64,000 nucleotides of DNA from Candidatus Mediterraneibacter guildfordensis (GCA_019112735.1 DXIS01000037.1:1-64000); one strand, 5' to 3'. Positions 42,347 through 53,377 are shown, numbered from the stretch's first letter. A program made the numbers and translations. The notes: a model not told the origin generated them from the letters alone.

Positions 42347-42910
42347 CTACCGCGCTCCCGTATCAGGACTTTCCCGGAGGATCTTCTGCACCTCCAGCCT
42401 CGTCTCTCCGATCCCGATGATGTCATCTCTCTGGATCACAACCGGCCGGTCAATGCGCACGCCGTTCAGATAAGTCCCGTTTCTTGAACCTTCATCTTTC
42501 AGATAAAGCTTATCTCCGCGGCGGATGACCGCGCAGTGCAGCTTCGAAACTCTTCCGTCCCCGATGATCGAGAGAAATTTCTCATACATACTGCCGTCCT
42601 GGCTGCGTCCGATGCCGACCGCATCATAAAATGTAAAGCTGTATTTATCCCAGCTGTCAATGTCTTCCAGCAGGATCTTCCAGCGAAGCTTCTGCTTCTT
42701 TACGCGGCGGTCCTGTGCCGGCGCTGCCGTCTGGGGCCTGCGTCTGCGGCGCGGTGCTTCATCATATTCTTCATCTTCATCATATCTGCCGTTTCCGCGT
42801 CTTGCGCCTGACGCAGCGGCCGCTTTTCTCTTTCCTATGCTTACAAATGATACCGTCAGCATAATAACACAGCCGACAGCAAGTACAGCCATTATAATCC
42901 AATACCACAT
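42347..42910 (-). CDS. Membrane-anchored FHA domain protein
   Basis: The 187-aa protein has one N-terminal helix (about 3-25), a charged low-complexity linker (about 30-75, Arg/Glu/Asp-rich), and a C-terminal forkhead-associated domain: VGIGRSQDGS, GRVSKLHCAVIRRGDKLYLK with the conserved Ser and His, and DEGSRNGTYLNGVRI. FHA domains bind phosphothreonine on partner proteins, usually targets of PknB-type kinases; none is encoded in this window. The domain faces the cytosol if the helix is a signal anchor reversed by the linker charge. Confidence 0.9.
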   Translation of the reverse strand: MWYWIIMAVLAVGCVIMLTVSFVSIGKRKAAAASGARRGNGRYDEDEEYDEAPRRRRRPQTAAPAQDRRVKKQKLRWKILLEDIDSWDKYSFTFYDAVGIGRSQDGSMYEKFLSIIGDGRVSKLHCAVIRRGDKLYLKDEGSRNGTYLNGVRIDRPVVIQRDDIIGIGETRLEVQKILRESPDTGAR

Positions 42911-43067
42911 ATTATTTTCACTCCTCTAAGGTTTTATACTACTATACTTTTCTTCTCCGGGCAAGTAAAAGGTCGGTTTTTGTCAAAACATGCGGTAGTA
43001 AAAGCCACTTTTCTGTGTTAGAATATGTGTGGTTAAACCGAATTTATGAAAGGTTCAGGAGAGAATT

Positions 43068-44303
43068 ATGAGTACCGTCCGACCATTTAAAGGGATCCGC
43101 CCCCGGCAGGATCTTGCGGCTTCGATCGCCGCGCTTCCCTATGATGTTTACAATACTGAAGAAGCACGGAAAGTCGTAGAGGCTAATCCCTCTTCTTTTC
43201 TGAAGATTGACCGTGCGGAAACGCTTTTCCCAGAAGGGATCAACATTTACTCGTCCGAAGTCTATCTGAAAGCGCGGGATACGCTGGACGAGATGATCCG
43301 GGACGGAGAGTTCGTGCAGGATGAAGAACCCTGCTTCTATATCTATGCCCTGACCATGAACGGCAGGACCCAGACCGGGCTGGTCGGATGCGCGTCCATC
43401 GACGATTATGTAAACAACGTGATCCTGAAACATGAGAATACACTGGAGGCCAAGGAGGCGGACCGCATCCGCCACGTAGACACCTGCAGCGCCCAGACCG
43501 GGCCCATCTTCCTGGCTTACCGCCCCTGCGATGAGCTGCGCGGGATCATCCGCTCTGTCTGCGCATCGGCGCCAATGTACGACTTCACCTCGGACGACGG
43601 CATCAGGCATCAGGCGTGGAAGATCAGTGAGGCCGGTATCATTTCACACATTTCGCAGCTGTTCGCGGATATTCCGCATTTATATATCGCCGACGGCCAT
43701 CACCGGGCCGCCTCGGCCGTGAAGGTCGGGTTGAAGAGAAGGGAGGAAGATCCGGAATCCTCCGGCGACGAGGAATACAACTATTTCCTCAGCGTCCTTT
43801 TCCCGGCGGATGAACTGTGCATCTATGACTACAACCGGGTTGTGACAAACCGGAACGGCTGTACATTTGAAGAGTTTCCTGCTATGATAAAGGACGGATT
43901 TGAGATCAGCGGACCGGAAGACGCACCGTGCCGTCCTTCGGCAAAAGGCGAATTCGGCCTGTGCTGGGCCGGACGCTGGTACCGGATGAAGGCGCGCCCT
44001 TCCCTGTACACCGGGGACCCGGTCCATGATCTGGACGTGTCCATCCTTCAGGATCATATCCTGGATCCCGTATTCGGGATCAAAGATCCGAAGAAAGATC
44101 CCCGCGTCCGCTTCATCGGCGGCATACGCGGGCTGGAGGCGCTGGAGCAGGCTTCAGAAGAAACCGGCGGCGTGGCATTTGCCATGTATCCCACATCCAT
44201 GGACGAACTGCTGTCCGTGGCGGACGCCGGACGACTGATGCCGCCCAAATCCACCTGGTTTGAACCCAAACTGCGCAGCGGGCTTTTCATCCACCGTTTC
44301 TGA
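43068..44303 (+). CDS. DUF1015 family protein
   Basis: The 411-aa cytosolic protein matches DUF1015 in its start (VRPFKGIRPRQDLAASIAAL, PYDVYNTEEAR) and in HENTLEAKEADRIRHVDTCS, IADGHHRAASAVKV and YTGDPVHDLDVSILQDHIL. The conserved HENT, DGHHR and LDVSILQ motifs look like an active site, but no reaction is established. AAAGGTTCAGGAGAG precedes the ATG. It is followed 57 nt later by the methionine aminopeptidase gene on the same strand. The remaining gap upstream holds no clear promoter. Confidence 0.9.
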   Translation: MSTVRPFKGIRPRQDLAASIAALPYDVYNTEEARKVVEANPSSFLKIDRAETLFPEGINIYSSEVYLKARDTLDEMIRDGEFVQDEEPCFYIYALTMNGRTQTGLVGCASIDDYVNNVILKHENTLEAKEADRIRHVDTCSAQTGPIFLAYRPCDELRGIIRSVCASAPMYDFTSDDGIRHQAWKISEAGIISHISQLFADIPHLYIADGHHRAASAVKVGLKRREEDPESSGDEEYNYFLSVLFPADELCIYDYNRVVTNRNGCTFEEFPAMIKDGFEISGPEDAPCRPSAKGEFGLCWAGRWYRMKARPSLYTGDPVHDLDVSILQDHILDPVFGIKDPKKDPRVRFIGGIRGLEALEQASEETGGVAFAMYPTSMDELLSVADAGRLMPPKSTWFEPKLRSGLFIHRF

Positions 44304-44360
44304 TGAAAAAGCTTTCTGCCCCGGATTTTCATATTTAAAATATAAGGAGATGTAATTTAC

Positions 44361-45224
44361 ATGGAAAGAAATGAGCTTTGCTGGTGCGGCAGCGGCAAGA
44401 AATACAAAAAATGCCACATGCCCATCGAGGAAAAAATGATGCTTCACGCAGAAAAGGGCGAGATTGTCCCGACCCGGCAGCTTCTGAAGACGCCGGAGCA
44501 GATCGAGAAGATCCGGATCAGCGCCGCGCTCAACACCGCGGTCCTTGACGAAGTGGCAAAGCATATCCATATCGGCATGAGCACCGCCGAGATCGACGAT
44601 ATCGTGTACCGCTACACCACAGAGCACGGCGGCATCCCCGCCCCGCTCAATTACCAGGGCTTCCCAAAGAGCGTGTGCACATCCCTGAACAACGAGATCT
44701 GCCACGGCATCCCGGATGAGAACATCATCCTTCAGGAAGGCGACATCATCAACGTGGACGTATCCACCATCGTAGACGGATACTTCTCCGACGCATCCCG
44801 GATGTTCAAAATGGGGAAGATCTCCGACCGCGCAGAAAAACTGATCCGCGTCACCGAAGAATGTGTGGAGCGCGGACTGGCAGCCGCAAAACCGTGGGGA
44901 CACCTGGGTGACATCGCCGACGCTATCAACAGCCACGCAAAAGCCAACGGCTACTCCGTCGTAGAAGAGATCGGCGGCCACGGCATCGGCCTTGCATTCC
45001 ACGAAGATCCCTTCGTAAGTTATGTAACCCCGAAGGGCAGCGAGATGCTCCTGGTTCCCGGCATGATGTTCACCATCGAGCCCATGATCAACGAGGGCAG
45101 CCCGGACTTCTTCGTAGACGAAGACAACGGCTGGACCGTGTACACCATCGACGACGGACTGTCCGCTCAGATCGAATATATGGTGCTTGTAAAAGAAGAT
45201 GGAATAGAAGTACTTACGAAATAA
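44361..45224 (+). CDS. map: Methionine aminopeptidase with N-terminal SEC-C zinc motif
   Basis: The 287-aa enzyme removes N-terminal methionine from new proteins. An N-terminal SEC-C motif, ELCWCGSGKKYKKCH (residues 5-19), which binds zinc and can contact ribosomes, precedes a type Ia catalytic domain with metal ligands in VDVSTIVDGYFSDAS (two Asp), GHGIGLAFHE (His), EPMI (Glu) and AQIEYMV (Glu). This SEC-C-fused form is known in clostridia and is longer than the plain 250-aa form. AAGGAG lies upstream of the ATG. Confidence 0.95.
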   Translation: MERNELCWCGSGKKYKKCHMPIEEKMMLHAEKGEIVPTRQLLKTPEQIEKIRISAALNTAVLDEVAKHIHIGMSTAEIDDIVYRYTTEHGGIPAPLNYQGFPKSVCTSLNNEICHGIPDENIILQEGDIINVDVSTIVDGYFSDASRMFKMGKISDRAEKLIRVTEECVERGLAAAKPWGHLGDIADAINSHAKANGYSVVEEIGGHGIGLAFHEDPFVSYVTPKGSEMLLVPGMMFTIEPMINEGSPDFFVDEDNGWTVYTIDDGLSAQIEYMVLVKEDGIEVLTK

Positions 45225-45277
45225 CTCAATTTGGGACGTAGTAAAATTGAATTTTACTACGTCCCAAATTGAGTTTT
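45225..45277. terminator. 23-bp perfect palindromic element between convergent genes
   Basis: Arms 45225-45247 (begins CTCAATTTGGGACGTAG) and 45251-45273 (ends CTACGTCCCAAATTGAG) are perfect complements with a 3-nt loop, followed by TTTT. The element begins directly after the map stop codon and lies 14 nt beyond the radical SAM gene's stop. It can terminate both. Its length and perfection are more like a dispersed palindromic repeat than a normal terminator. Confidence 0.85.
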
Positions 45278-45290
45278 GCCCTGTCCCTTT

Positions 45291-45890
45291 TTAAGCATAG
45301 CGCCTTACTCTCAGTCCGATCCCCATGGATTCTGCCAGCTTCCGGCTGGCTTCGATGTCTTTTTCCGGCAGTACGTCCACCACCGTGAACCGCACGTCCG
45401 GGATCTTCTTCGCGCATTCTGCTGCAAATTCCAGCATTCCTTCAAATGCATGGTCGAATTTCGGCCGGGTCACCGCCGTATACTCTTCCGCTGTCGGCGC
45501 GTTCAGGCTGATGGATACGCAGTCCACGACCGTCGCAAGCTCCGGGATGACGTCCCGTCCGTAATAGAGGTTTGCCAGTCCGTTCGTATTCACCCGGATC
45601 TTTACCCCGTATTTTTCTTTCGCATATTCCGCCGACCGGATCAGGATGTCGAGCGCACAGGTGGGCTCTCCGTACCCGCAGTAGACCAGCTCGTCGTATC
45701 CTGTGAAATCAAATGCATCCAGCGCCGCGATCACTTCTTCCAGCGTCGGATCCGTCTTGTGCCAGAGAGTGTCCGCCGAGTTCCCCACGCTGTCCTGATG
45801 GCTGCGGATGCAGAACGTGCACGCGCAGTCGCATTTGTTGGTCAGGTTCACATAAACCTGGTTCTTATAAGTATATAAAATGTCCGCCAT
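45291..45890 (-). CDS. TatD-associated radical SAM protein
   Basis: The 199-aa protein starts ADILYTYKNQVYVNLTNKCD and has the cluster motif CDCACTFC (CxxxCxxC, Cys at positions 1, 5 and 8), then IRSHQDSVGNSADTLW, YCGYGEPT (SAM-binding GE motif) and RVNTNGL. This layout matches the small radical SAM family often found beside tatD (TIGR04038-like). Here it is not next to tatD but follows an ECF S-component gene by 28 nt. AGGAG lies 8 nt before the ATG at 45890. Substrate unknown. Confidence 0.88.
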   Translation of the reverse strand: MADILYTYKNQVYVNLTNKCDCACTFCIRSHQDSVGNSADTLWHKTDPTLEEVIAALDAFDFTGYDELVYCGYGEPTCALDILIRSAEYAKEKYGVKIRVNTNGLANLYYGRDVIPELATVVDCVSISLNAPTAEEYTAVTRPKFDHAFEGMLEFAAECAKKIPDVRFTVVDVLPEKDIEASRKLAESMGIGLRVRRYA

Positions 45891-45918
45891 GTCTGTCTCT
45901 CCTTCCGTCTCTGATTCC

Positions 45919-46440
45919 TTACGCCTCTCCGCCCAGGAGCTTCTGGATCCGCACATTCGCATGGGACCGCTCCAGGAGCACTGCCATCGCATAGAAGAGG
46001 GCCGCACTTCCGCCGGACTGGATCACGCTTCCCGCGACGGACGCAAGGGGCGCCGCAAATGAACCGAAGATCAGTCCTTCCGCCACATAGTACCCTGTCG
46101 CGGAGATCAGAAGCGCCAGGAACGGCGCCGCGATATTCCGCCGGCACAACAGCTTCCCGTTCTTCCCGGAAAACGGCAGCACGATCAGCATCTTGATGAT
46201 GACCGTGGCCGGCATCCACACCGGCGCGGTCAGAAGGTCGGCCATCCCACCGCCGATGGCTGCGGCGGCCAGGGCGCACGGCCTCGGGAGAAATACGGCC
46301 GCCAGATAGATCAGGGTGTCCCCGAAATGGATGTACCCGCCGTTCATCCCGTACGGGATATGGCAGATATATGCCGTCATGACTGTGATCATGGCTGCGA
46401 AAATCCCGGTTGTAACAAGTTTTAAAGTCTGTTTTCGCAT
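45919..46440 (-). CDS. ECF transporter S component (TIGR04002-like), likely vitamin B6 or HMP
   Basis: The 173-aa protein has about five or six helices and the S-component features of small ECF substrate-binding proteins: basic MRKQTLKL start, first helix VTTGIFAAMITVMTAYI, then the YIHFGDTLIYLAAVFLPRP loop and GGGMADLLTAPVWMPATVII. AGGAG lies 8 nt before the ATG at 46440. It follows the pyridoxal kinase gene by 5 nt, so pyridoxine-type vitamers or hydroxymethylpyrimidine are the likely cargo; energising EcfA/T subunits are not in this window. Confidence 0.85.
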   Translation of the reverse strand: MRKQTLKLVTTGIFAAMITVMTAYICHIPYGMNGGYIHFGDTLIYLAAVFLPRPCALAAAAIGGGMADLLTAPVWMPATVIIKMLIVLPFSGKNGKLLCRRNIAAPFLALLISATGYYVAEGLIFGSFAAPLASVAGSVIQSGGSAALFYAMAVLLERSHANVRIQKLLGGEA

Positions 46441-46445
46441 CTCAT

Positions 46446-47318
46446 TTACTCCTCTCTTCGATTCTTCTCGCCCAGCATCCACAGATACCGTTCATACTCT
46501 ACGCCGTCATTTCGCGGCACACCGTCCCGCACCGCGTCTTCGATGGCCCGCTCGATCATGGAGCCGGCCAGTTCCATCGCCTGCGCCAGGCTGTCTCCCC
46601 GGGCCCTGCCCGCCGCCACGATGGAGGCGAACAGATCGCCGGTTCCGGAATAACTGTCCCCGATGAACGGGAATGCCGAGAAGGAAGTCCCTTCTTCCGT
46701 CACTGCAAGGTTCCCCATCATCTCCCGGCCCGTCGCTTCATCAACATAGCGGATACCGGTAACGACCGTCTCTTTCGTCTTCCCGGTCATCAGCTCTCCG
46801 GCCATCTCTTCCGCGGCCGCGATGATCTGCTCCTTCTGCCGGGCCCCGTCTGTCAGCCGGCAGTCCCGTCCGGTCAGAAGACAGAGCTCCGTGAGGTTCG
46901 GGGTAATGATATCCGCCCGCTCCGTCAGCGCCTTCATCTCCGCCTCCATCCGGGATGTAAATACCGGATAGCGGCTCCCGTTATCCCCCATGACCGGGTC
47001 TACCAGAAGAAATGTATCGTCTTCATAAAAAATATCAATAAAATCCAGCACCTTGCGGATCTGGTGCTCCCCGGAGAGGAAGCCCGTGTAAATGCCGTCA
47101 AAATGAACATCCATCTTCCGCCACTCTTCCGTAATATTCCGCATCCGGTCTGTATAATCATCACAGTAATAACTGGAATACCCTGTCTGGGCGCTTAAGA
47201 CCGCCGTGGGCAGCGGGCAGGGCTGGACGCCCATCGCCGCCACCGCCGATATGGCGGCCGTAAGCGAGCATTTGCCGAATCCGGACAGGTCATTGATCAC
47301 TGCTATCTTCTTTGTCAT
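46446..47318 (-). CDS. pdxK: Pyridoxal/pyridoxamine kinase
   Basis: The 290-aa ribokinase-fold enzyme begins MTKKIAVINDLSGFGKCSLT and has LPTAVLSAQTGYSSYYCDD, DPVMGDNG (phosphate-binding), TPNLTELCLL and the anion-hole catalytic loop FPFIGDSYSGTGDLFAS with the Asp base. It phosphorylates vitamin B6 vitamers to PLP precursors. AGGAG lies 8 nt before the ATG at 47318. It is the first gene of a pdxK-ECF S-radical SAM run. A ThiD-like HMP kinase activity cannot be excluded, as in related enzymes. Confidence 0.9.
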   Translation of the reverse strand: MTKKIAVINDLSGFGKCSLTAAISAVAAMGVQPCPLPTAVLSAQTGYSSYYCDDYTDRMRNITEEWRKMDVHFDGIYTGFLSGEHQIRKVLDFIDIFYEDDTFLLVDPVMGDNGSRYPVFTSRMEAEMKALTERADIITPNLTELCLLTGRDCRLTDGARQKEQIIAAAEEMAGELMTGKTKETVVTGIRYVDEATGREMMGNLAVTEEGTSFSAFPFIGDSYSGTGDLFASIVAAGRARGDSLAQAMELAGSMIERAIEDAVRDGVPRNDGVEYERYLWMLGEKNRREE

Positions 47319-47459
47319 ATCCTGCACTCCTCGTCTGTCACTGCAGTATTCCTGTGTCTGCATTTTCATTTCCAATATCTGCGGTCAATCTTAGCACTCA
47401 TCTGGTCGTTCTGAAACAGCCAGTTATTTCATTTTTAACCAGACCAGTTTTATGCCCGC

Positions 47460-47490
47460 AAAAAGGGCCGGCCTTCCTCAGACCGGCCCC
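47460..47490 (-). terminator. Terminator of the GH13 gene
   Basis: GGGCCGG (47465-47471) and CCGGCCC (47483-47489) form a GC-rich stem followed on the minus strand by five T residues. It lies 13 nt after the GH13 stop codon. Confidence 0.85.
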
Positions 47491-47502
47491 GTTGCCTCAT
47501 AA

Positions 47503-49557
47503 TTATCCGTATATGCTTGTATCGATCGGTTTCAGCACGATCGCCGAGTGCCGTCCCATATTCAGGACAACCTCGCCGTTTTCCACGATATATTCATCGT
47601 AAGCGGTCGTATAGCCTTCTTCATATGTATACATGAGCCGCTTCATCCGGCCTTCTTTGCGAACGCCGGACAGCCATACCGGCACGGTCACGCGCTTCAG
47701 TTCCTTGCTGTTGTTGAGCACGACCACGATCTGCTCGCTGCCCTGGAAACGGGCGTATGCAAGCACATTGTAATCCGCGTGGAGAAGTTTGACCGATCCC
47801 TTGCGGAGCGGTTTTTCTTCCTTATGGATGCGGATCATCTCTTTGTGGAACTCCAGCAGCTCCTTATCTTCCTTTCCCCACGGATAGGTCCTCCGGCTGT
47901 CCGGGTCGGTAAATCCGCACAGGCCGGCCTCATCGCCGTAATAAATGGTCGGCGCGCCCACCCAGGTAAACTGGACGGTCACCGCCTCCCGGAGGACTGC
48001 CTTGTTGACACCCTCCTCCGCCGCTTTATGCCCCACATGCTCGGCCCGGCCCACGATGTGGTTCGTCCGGGTCAGGAACCGGGAATGATCATGGTTGGAA
48101 AGCTCGTTCATCGCCACCTGCAGGGAAGGCGTGAGCATGCTCGCCATAAAATGCCGCATGGCACCCACGAAGTTGTCCGGATTCCCCCACAGGTCGGTCC
48201 GGCGCTCGTCGCTGTGCTTCTCCATGCCGGTCAGGAACCAGGTCAGCGGCTCCATGAACGCATCATAGTTCATCACGCTGTCCCATTCATCCCCCTGGAG
48301 CCAGTCCACGGGATCCCCGTAATGCTCCGCCAGGATAATGGCCTCCGGATTGGCGCTCTTCACTTCCTTTCGGAAGCGTTTCCAGAACATATGGTTATAC
48401 TCATTGCTGCAGCCCAGGTCCGCGGCCACATCAAGCCTCCACCCGTCCACATTGTAGGGCGGAGAAACCCATTTCTTTCCGATATTCATTATATATTGCT
48501 CAAGCTCCGGCGAATCCTCGTACGCCAGCTTTGGCAGCGTATCGTGTCCCCACCATCCGTCATAGCTTCCGTTGTACGGCCATGCCTCCGGACGGTCGTC
48601 ATGAAAATGAAAGAAATCATGGTACGGACTGTCCCCGCTCACATAGGCCCCCTTCGGATATTCGGGCCGCTGCTCATAGATCCGCTCGCGGTCCAGCCAT
48701 TTATTAAATGAACCACAGTGGTTGAACACGCCGTCCAGGATCACCCGCATGCCGCGCCGGTGCATCTCCTCAACAAGCCGGATGAACAGCCGGTTGCTGG
48801 CATCCAGGTTATCAATGTCGCCCACACGCTTCTGATATTTCGTCGCGTGGACATTATCCTGCGCGCCCTCCGGCAGCACCTCGCCGCCGTCCTCCACGAT
48901 CACGCCGTAGTGGGGATCGATATAATCATAATCCTGTATATCATATTTATGGTTGGACGGTGAGACAAACAGCGGGTTAAAATAAATAACCTCGATCCCC
49001 AGATCCTGGAGATAATCCAGCTTATCCATCACACCCTGCAGGTCCCCGCCGTAGAAATTTCGGATATCAAGGGAAGCCGGCACCTGGTCCCAGTCCCGGA
49101 CCTTCCGGCTGGGCGCCCCGATATAAATATATTCCCCGTCCTCCACGTCGTTGGACGGATCCCCGTTGTAAAAACGGTCCACGAAGATCTGGTACATGAC
49201 CGCGCCCTTGGCCCAGTCCGGAGTCTTAAATCCGGGCACGATAACGAAATTATAATAATCCTCCCGCCGGTCGGACACGCCGCAGCGGTTGAAAAACCAG
49301 ATCTGTTCGCCTTTCTTGATCTCGAAGGAATAGCGGAACGGTTCTTCTCCAAGCTGGCATTCGATCTCGTAATAATCGAAATCATCGCCGGAAATGACCT
49401 TCCACATCGTCCAGCTTCTGCCGCCGACGAGCAGGCATACTTCCTCCACATCGTTGTGCGCTGTGCGGAAACGCAGCCGGATCTTCTCATTCTTCTCCGG
49501 TTCAGCCGGGATCACATAATCCTGCGTACCGTCACAGAACAGCGCATCTCTGTTCAT
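47503..49557 (-). CDS. GH13 glycosidase (neopullulanase/cyclomaltodextrinase-like)
   Basis: The 684-aa enzyme has an N-terminal beta domain (about 1-110, CBM34-like, typical of neopullulanases), then the GH13 barrel: YQIFVDRFYNGD, VIYFNPLF, LDGVFNHCG (region I), GWRLDVAADLG (region II, Asp nucleophile), ILAEHYGDP (region III, Glu acid/base) and LSNHDHSR (region IV), and a C-terminal beta domain (about 610-684). It lacks a signal peptide, so it acts on imported malto-oligosaccharides. It starts 3 nt after ftsH, and the two may be co-transcribed by chance of position. Confidence 0.93.
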   Translation of the reverse strand: MNRDALFCDGTQDYVIPAEPEKNEKIRLRFRTAHNDVEEVCLLVGGRSWTMWKVISGDDFDYYEIECQLGEEPFRYSFEIKKGEQIWFFNRCGVSDRREDYYNFVIVPGFKTPDWAKGAVMYQIFVDRFYNGDPSNDVEDGEYIYIGAPSRKVRDWDQVPASLDIRNFYGGDLQGVMDKLDYLQDLGIEVIYFNPLFVSPSNHKYDIQDYDYIDPHYGVIVEDGGEVLPEGAQDNVHATKYQKRVGDIDNLDASNRLFIRLVEEMHRRGMRVILDGVFNHCGSFNKWLDRERIYEQRPEYPKGAYVSGDSPYHDFFHFHDDRPEAWPYNGSYDGWWGHDTLPKLAYEDSPELEQYIMNIGKKWVSPPYNVDGWRLDVAADLGCSNEYNHMFWKRFRKEVKSANPEAIILAEHYGDPVDWLQGDEWDSVMNYDAFMEPLTWFLTGMEKHSDERRTDLWGNPDNFVGAMRHFMASMLTPSLQVAMNELSNHDHSRFLTRTNHIVGRAEHVGHKAAEEGVNKAVLREAVTVQFTWVGAPTIYYGDEAGLCGFTDPDSRRTYPWGKEDKELLEFHKEMIRIHKEEKPLRKGSVKLLHADYNVLAYARFQGSEQIVVVLNNSKELKRVTVPVWLSGVRKEGRMKRLMYTYEEGYTTAYDEYIVENGEVVLNMGRHSAIVLKPIDTSIYG

Positions 49558-49560
49558 ATA

Positions 49561-51402
<1,842 letters not shown>

Positions 51403-51420
51403 AACCGATACTCCTCCCTG

Positions 51421-51948
51421 TTATTCCAGGCCTTCCACCACACCGATGTAGGGCAGGTTCCTGTATTTCTGGGCATAATCAAGACCATAGCCCACGATGA
51501 ATTCGTCCGGGACTTCAAATCCGCAGTAGTCCGCTTTCACATCCTTCTCCCGGCGCTCCGGTTTGTCAAGGAGCGTGCACAGCCGGATGCTGGCCGGATT
51601 GCGCTTCTTCATGACATCCATCAGATAATACAGCGTATTGCCGGAATCCACGATATCCTCCACAATGAGCACTTCCTTATTCTCGATCGTCTCGTCAAGA
51701 TCTTTGGCGATGCGCACCACGCCGCTTGACTTCGTGCCGTCGCCGTAGCTGCCCACGCACATGAAATCCATGGTCACCGGCACGGTGATCCGCTTCGCAA
51801 GCTCGCACATAAAGAATACGCCGCCTTTCAGCACGCCGATCAGATGAACCTGCTTTCCCGCATAGTCCTCGCTGATCTTTTTCCCAAGTTCCCGGATCCT
51901 CTCGTCAACTTTCTCTTCCGGGATCAATACTCTGATCGTCTCTGACAT
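51421..51948 (-). CDS. hpt: Hypoxanthine phosphoribosyltransferase
   Basis: The 175-aa enzyme salvages hypoxanthine and guanine with PRPP. It has GVLKGGVFFM (PPi loop), the PRPP-binding motif VLIVEDIVDSGNTL, and the C-terminal DYAQKYRNLPYIGV purine contacts. I take the ATG at 51948 because GGAGG sits 9 nt upstream; the ATG three codons earlier abuts it. The gene overlaps the 3' end of tilS by 44 nt in another frame, so the pair is tightly linked. Confidence 0.95.
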   Translation of the reverse strand: MSETIRVLIPEEKVDERIRELGKKISEDYAGKQVHLIGVLKGGVFFMCELAKRITVPVTMDFMCVGSYGDGTKSSGVVRIAKDLDETIENKEVLIVEDIVDSGNTLYYLMDVMKKRNPASIRLCTLLDKPERREKDVKADYCGFEVPDEFIVGYGLDYAQKYRNLPYIGVVEGLE

Positions 51949-53377
51949 TTGTTCCATCCTCCGTAATTTTTATCTCCAGGATCCGCTCTGTGCCGTCCGT
52001 CACATAGTATGCACAGTTCATCCTGTATCCCGGGATCCACACGATCTCCGGACCGTCCGCGATGAGGAGCATCTCTTCCCGCTCTTCGCGTGGTATTTTC
52101 TCGTTAATAAAGTAAGATTTAAGTTTCTGCCTGTTCCCTTCCTTATCTATCGTCAGATAATCTCCGGGACGCCTGTTCCTTGCGGAAAGGCCACTTTTTA
52201 TTATATCATAATCCATCCGTTTCGTGTAACTTTTTTGCGGGATATCCTGGGGCGGCATCCCCTTTTTTTGCTCTGTGATCCTGCACGATATCCGGAGCCT
52301 GCGCCCGGACCGCCGGTCATACAGGATGGTATCGCCCGGGATCCGAAGCGCCGTATCTTCCGCGGGCTCCCGGTCCGGATCCCCGTCCGGCCGTCTGCCG
52401 AACAGGATCCCGCCGACGGTCCGCACCGCCCGGATGCCCCCCGGCAGATCGGTCATACGGCCGCTCTGCTTATCAACCAGGTCCAGCACAGCCCGCACGT
52501 GAACGGCCGCGATATCCTTTTCCGTCCCCAGCATCCTGGCGATACACTGTTTCACCAGCTGTTTCTGTACGGCGGGATGCTCCGCCTCCAGGGCCGCTTT
52601 ATCGAGGACGAGCTTCCCATCCTCCCCCGGATGCACACAGCGCGCCAGGGCTTCCTGCGTCTCATGTTCCAGGAGATCCCACAGTTCCCGCGCCTGTCCG
52701 GACAGTTCCGTCAGATGCGCCGCAGCCGCGGGATTGACTTCGCGCTCCAGGACCGGGATCACGCGGTGGCGGATCCGGTTGCGCGTATAGACATCCTCTT
52801 CATTTGTGGCATCCGTGCACCAGCCGGTCCCCTGCTCCCGCAGAAATGTCTCGATCTCATCTCTTCCCGCCCAGAGAAGCGGGCGGATCCATTTCCCGCG
52901 GGCCGGCCAGATCCCGCACAGGCCGCGCAGGCCCGTGCCTCTCGCAATGTTCATAAGGACCGTCTCCGCGTTATCATCCCGGTGATGGGCCGTGGCGATC
53001 TTCGCACGGGCTTCCCCTGCGCACACTTTTTCAAAAGCCGCCCTTCGCACGGCGCGCCCCGCCTCCTCCAGAGATTGTTTCCGTTTTGCGGCGATTAATT
53101 CCACATTTTCATGAAAAACAATACATTCTACACCAAGGCGTCCGCAGAGTTCCCGCACATACTGTTCATCCGCGTCCGCATCCGCGCCCCGGAGCCCGTG
53201 GTTGACATGGCACACTTTCACCGTGAACCCGAGCCGCCTGCGCAGCGCACAGAGCACAAAAAGCAGGCATACCGAATCTGCACCGCCCGATACGCCCGCT
53301 GCCACGACATCGCCTTTTCTGATCATGTCCTGTCTCTTCACATATTTCTCTGTCTGTTCCACAAAATCGTTCATCAT
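51905..53377 (-). CDS. tilS: tRNA(Ile)-lysidine synthase
   Basis: The 490-aa enzyme modifies C34 of tRNA-Ile(CAU) to lysidine so that it reads AUA. It has the ATP-pyrophosphatase P-loop SGGADS (30-35), VNHGLRG, AHHRDDNAETVLM and RNRIRHRVIP, then a substrate-binding domain and a C-terminal TilS_C domain. Length is normal. It sits in the conserved spoIIE-tilS-hpt-ftsH order. The closest AGGAGG is 18 nt upstream, so initiation may be weak. Confidence 0.95.
   Translation of the reverse strand: MMNDFVEQTEKYVKRQDMIRKGDVVAAGVSGGADSVCLLFVLCALRRRLGFTVKVCHVNHGLRGADADADEQYVRELCGRLGVECIVFHENVELIAAKRKQSLEEAGRAVRRAAFEKVCAGEARAKIATAHHRDDNAETVLMNIARGTGLRGLCGIWPARGKWIRPLLWAGRDEIETFLREQGTGWCTDATNEEDVYTRNRIRHRVIPVLEREVNPAAAAHLTELSGQARELWDLLEHETQEALARCVHPGEDGKLVLDKAALEAEHPAVQKQLVKQCIARMLGTEKDIAAVHVRAVLDLVDKQSGRMTDLPGGIRAVRTVGGILFGRRPDGDPDREPAEDTALRIPGDTILYDRRSGRRLRISCRITEQKKGMPPQDIPQKSYTKRMDYDIIKSGLSARNRRPGDYLTIDKEGNRQKLKSYFINEKIPREEREEMLLIADGPEIVWIPGYRMNCAYYVTDGTERILEIKITEDGTNVRDDQSIDPGRES

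Noticed and set aside
43700-44303. A minus-strand gene opposite the DUF1015 gene
   Set aside because: Several open frames exist opposite this gene, as expected for GC-rich third positions, but none has a start site or a recognisable domain.
47376-47459. A PdxR/MocR binding site upstream of pdxK
   Set aside because: CTGGTC-type words repeat here, but spacing and symmetry do not match any site I can name, and no MocR gene is in the window.
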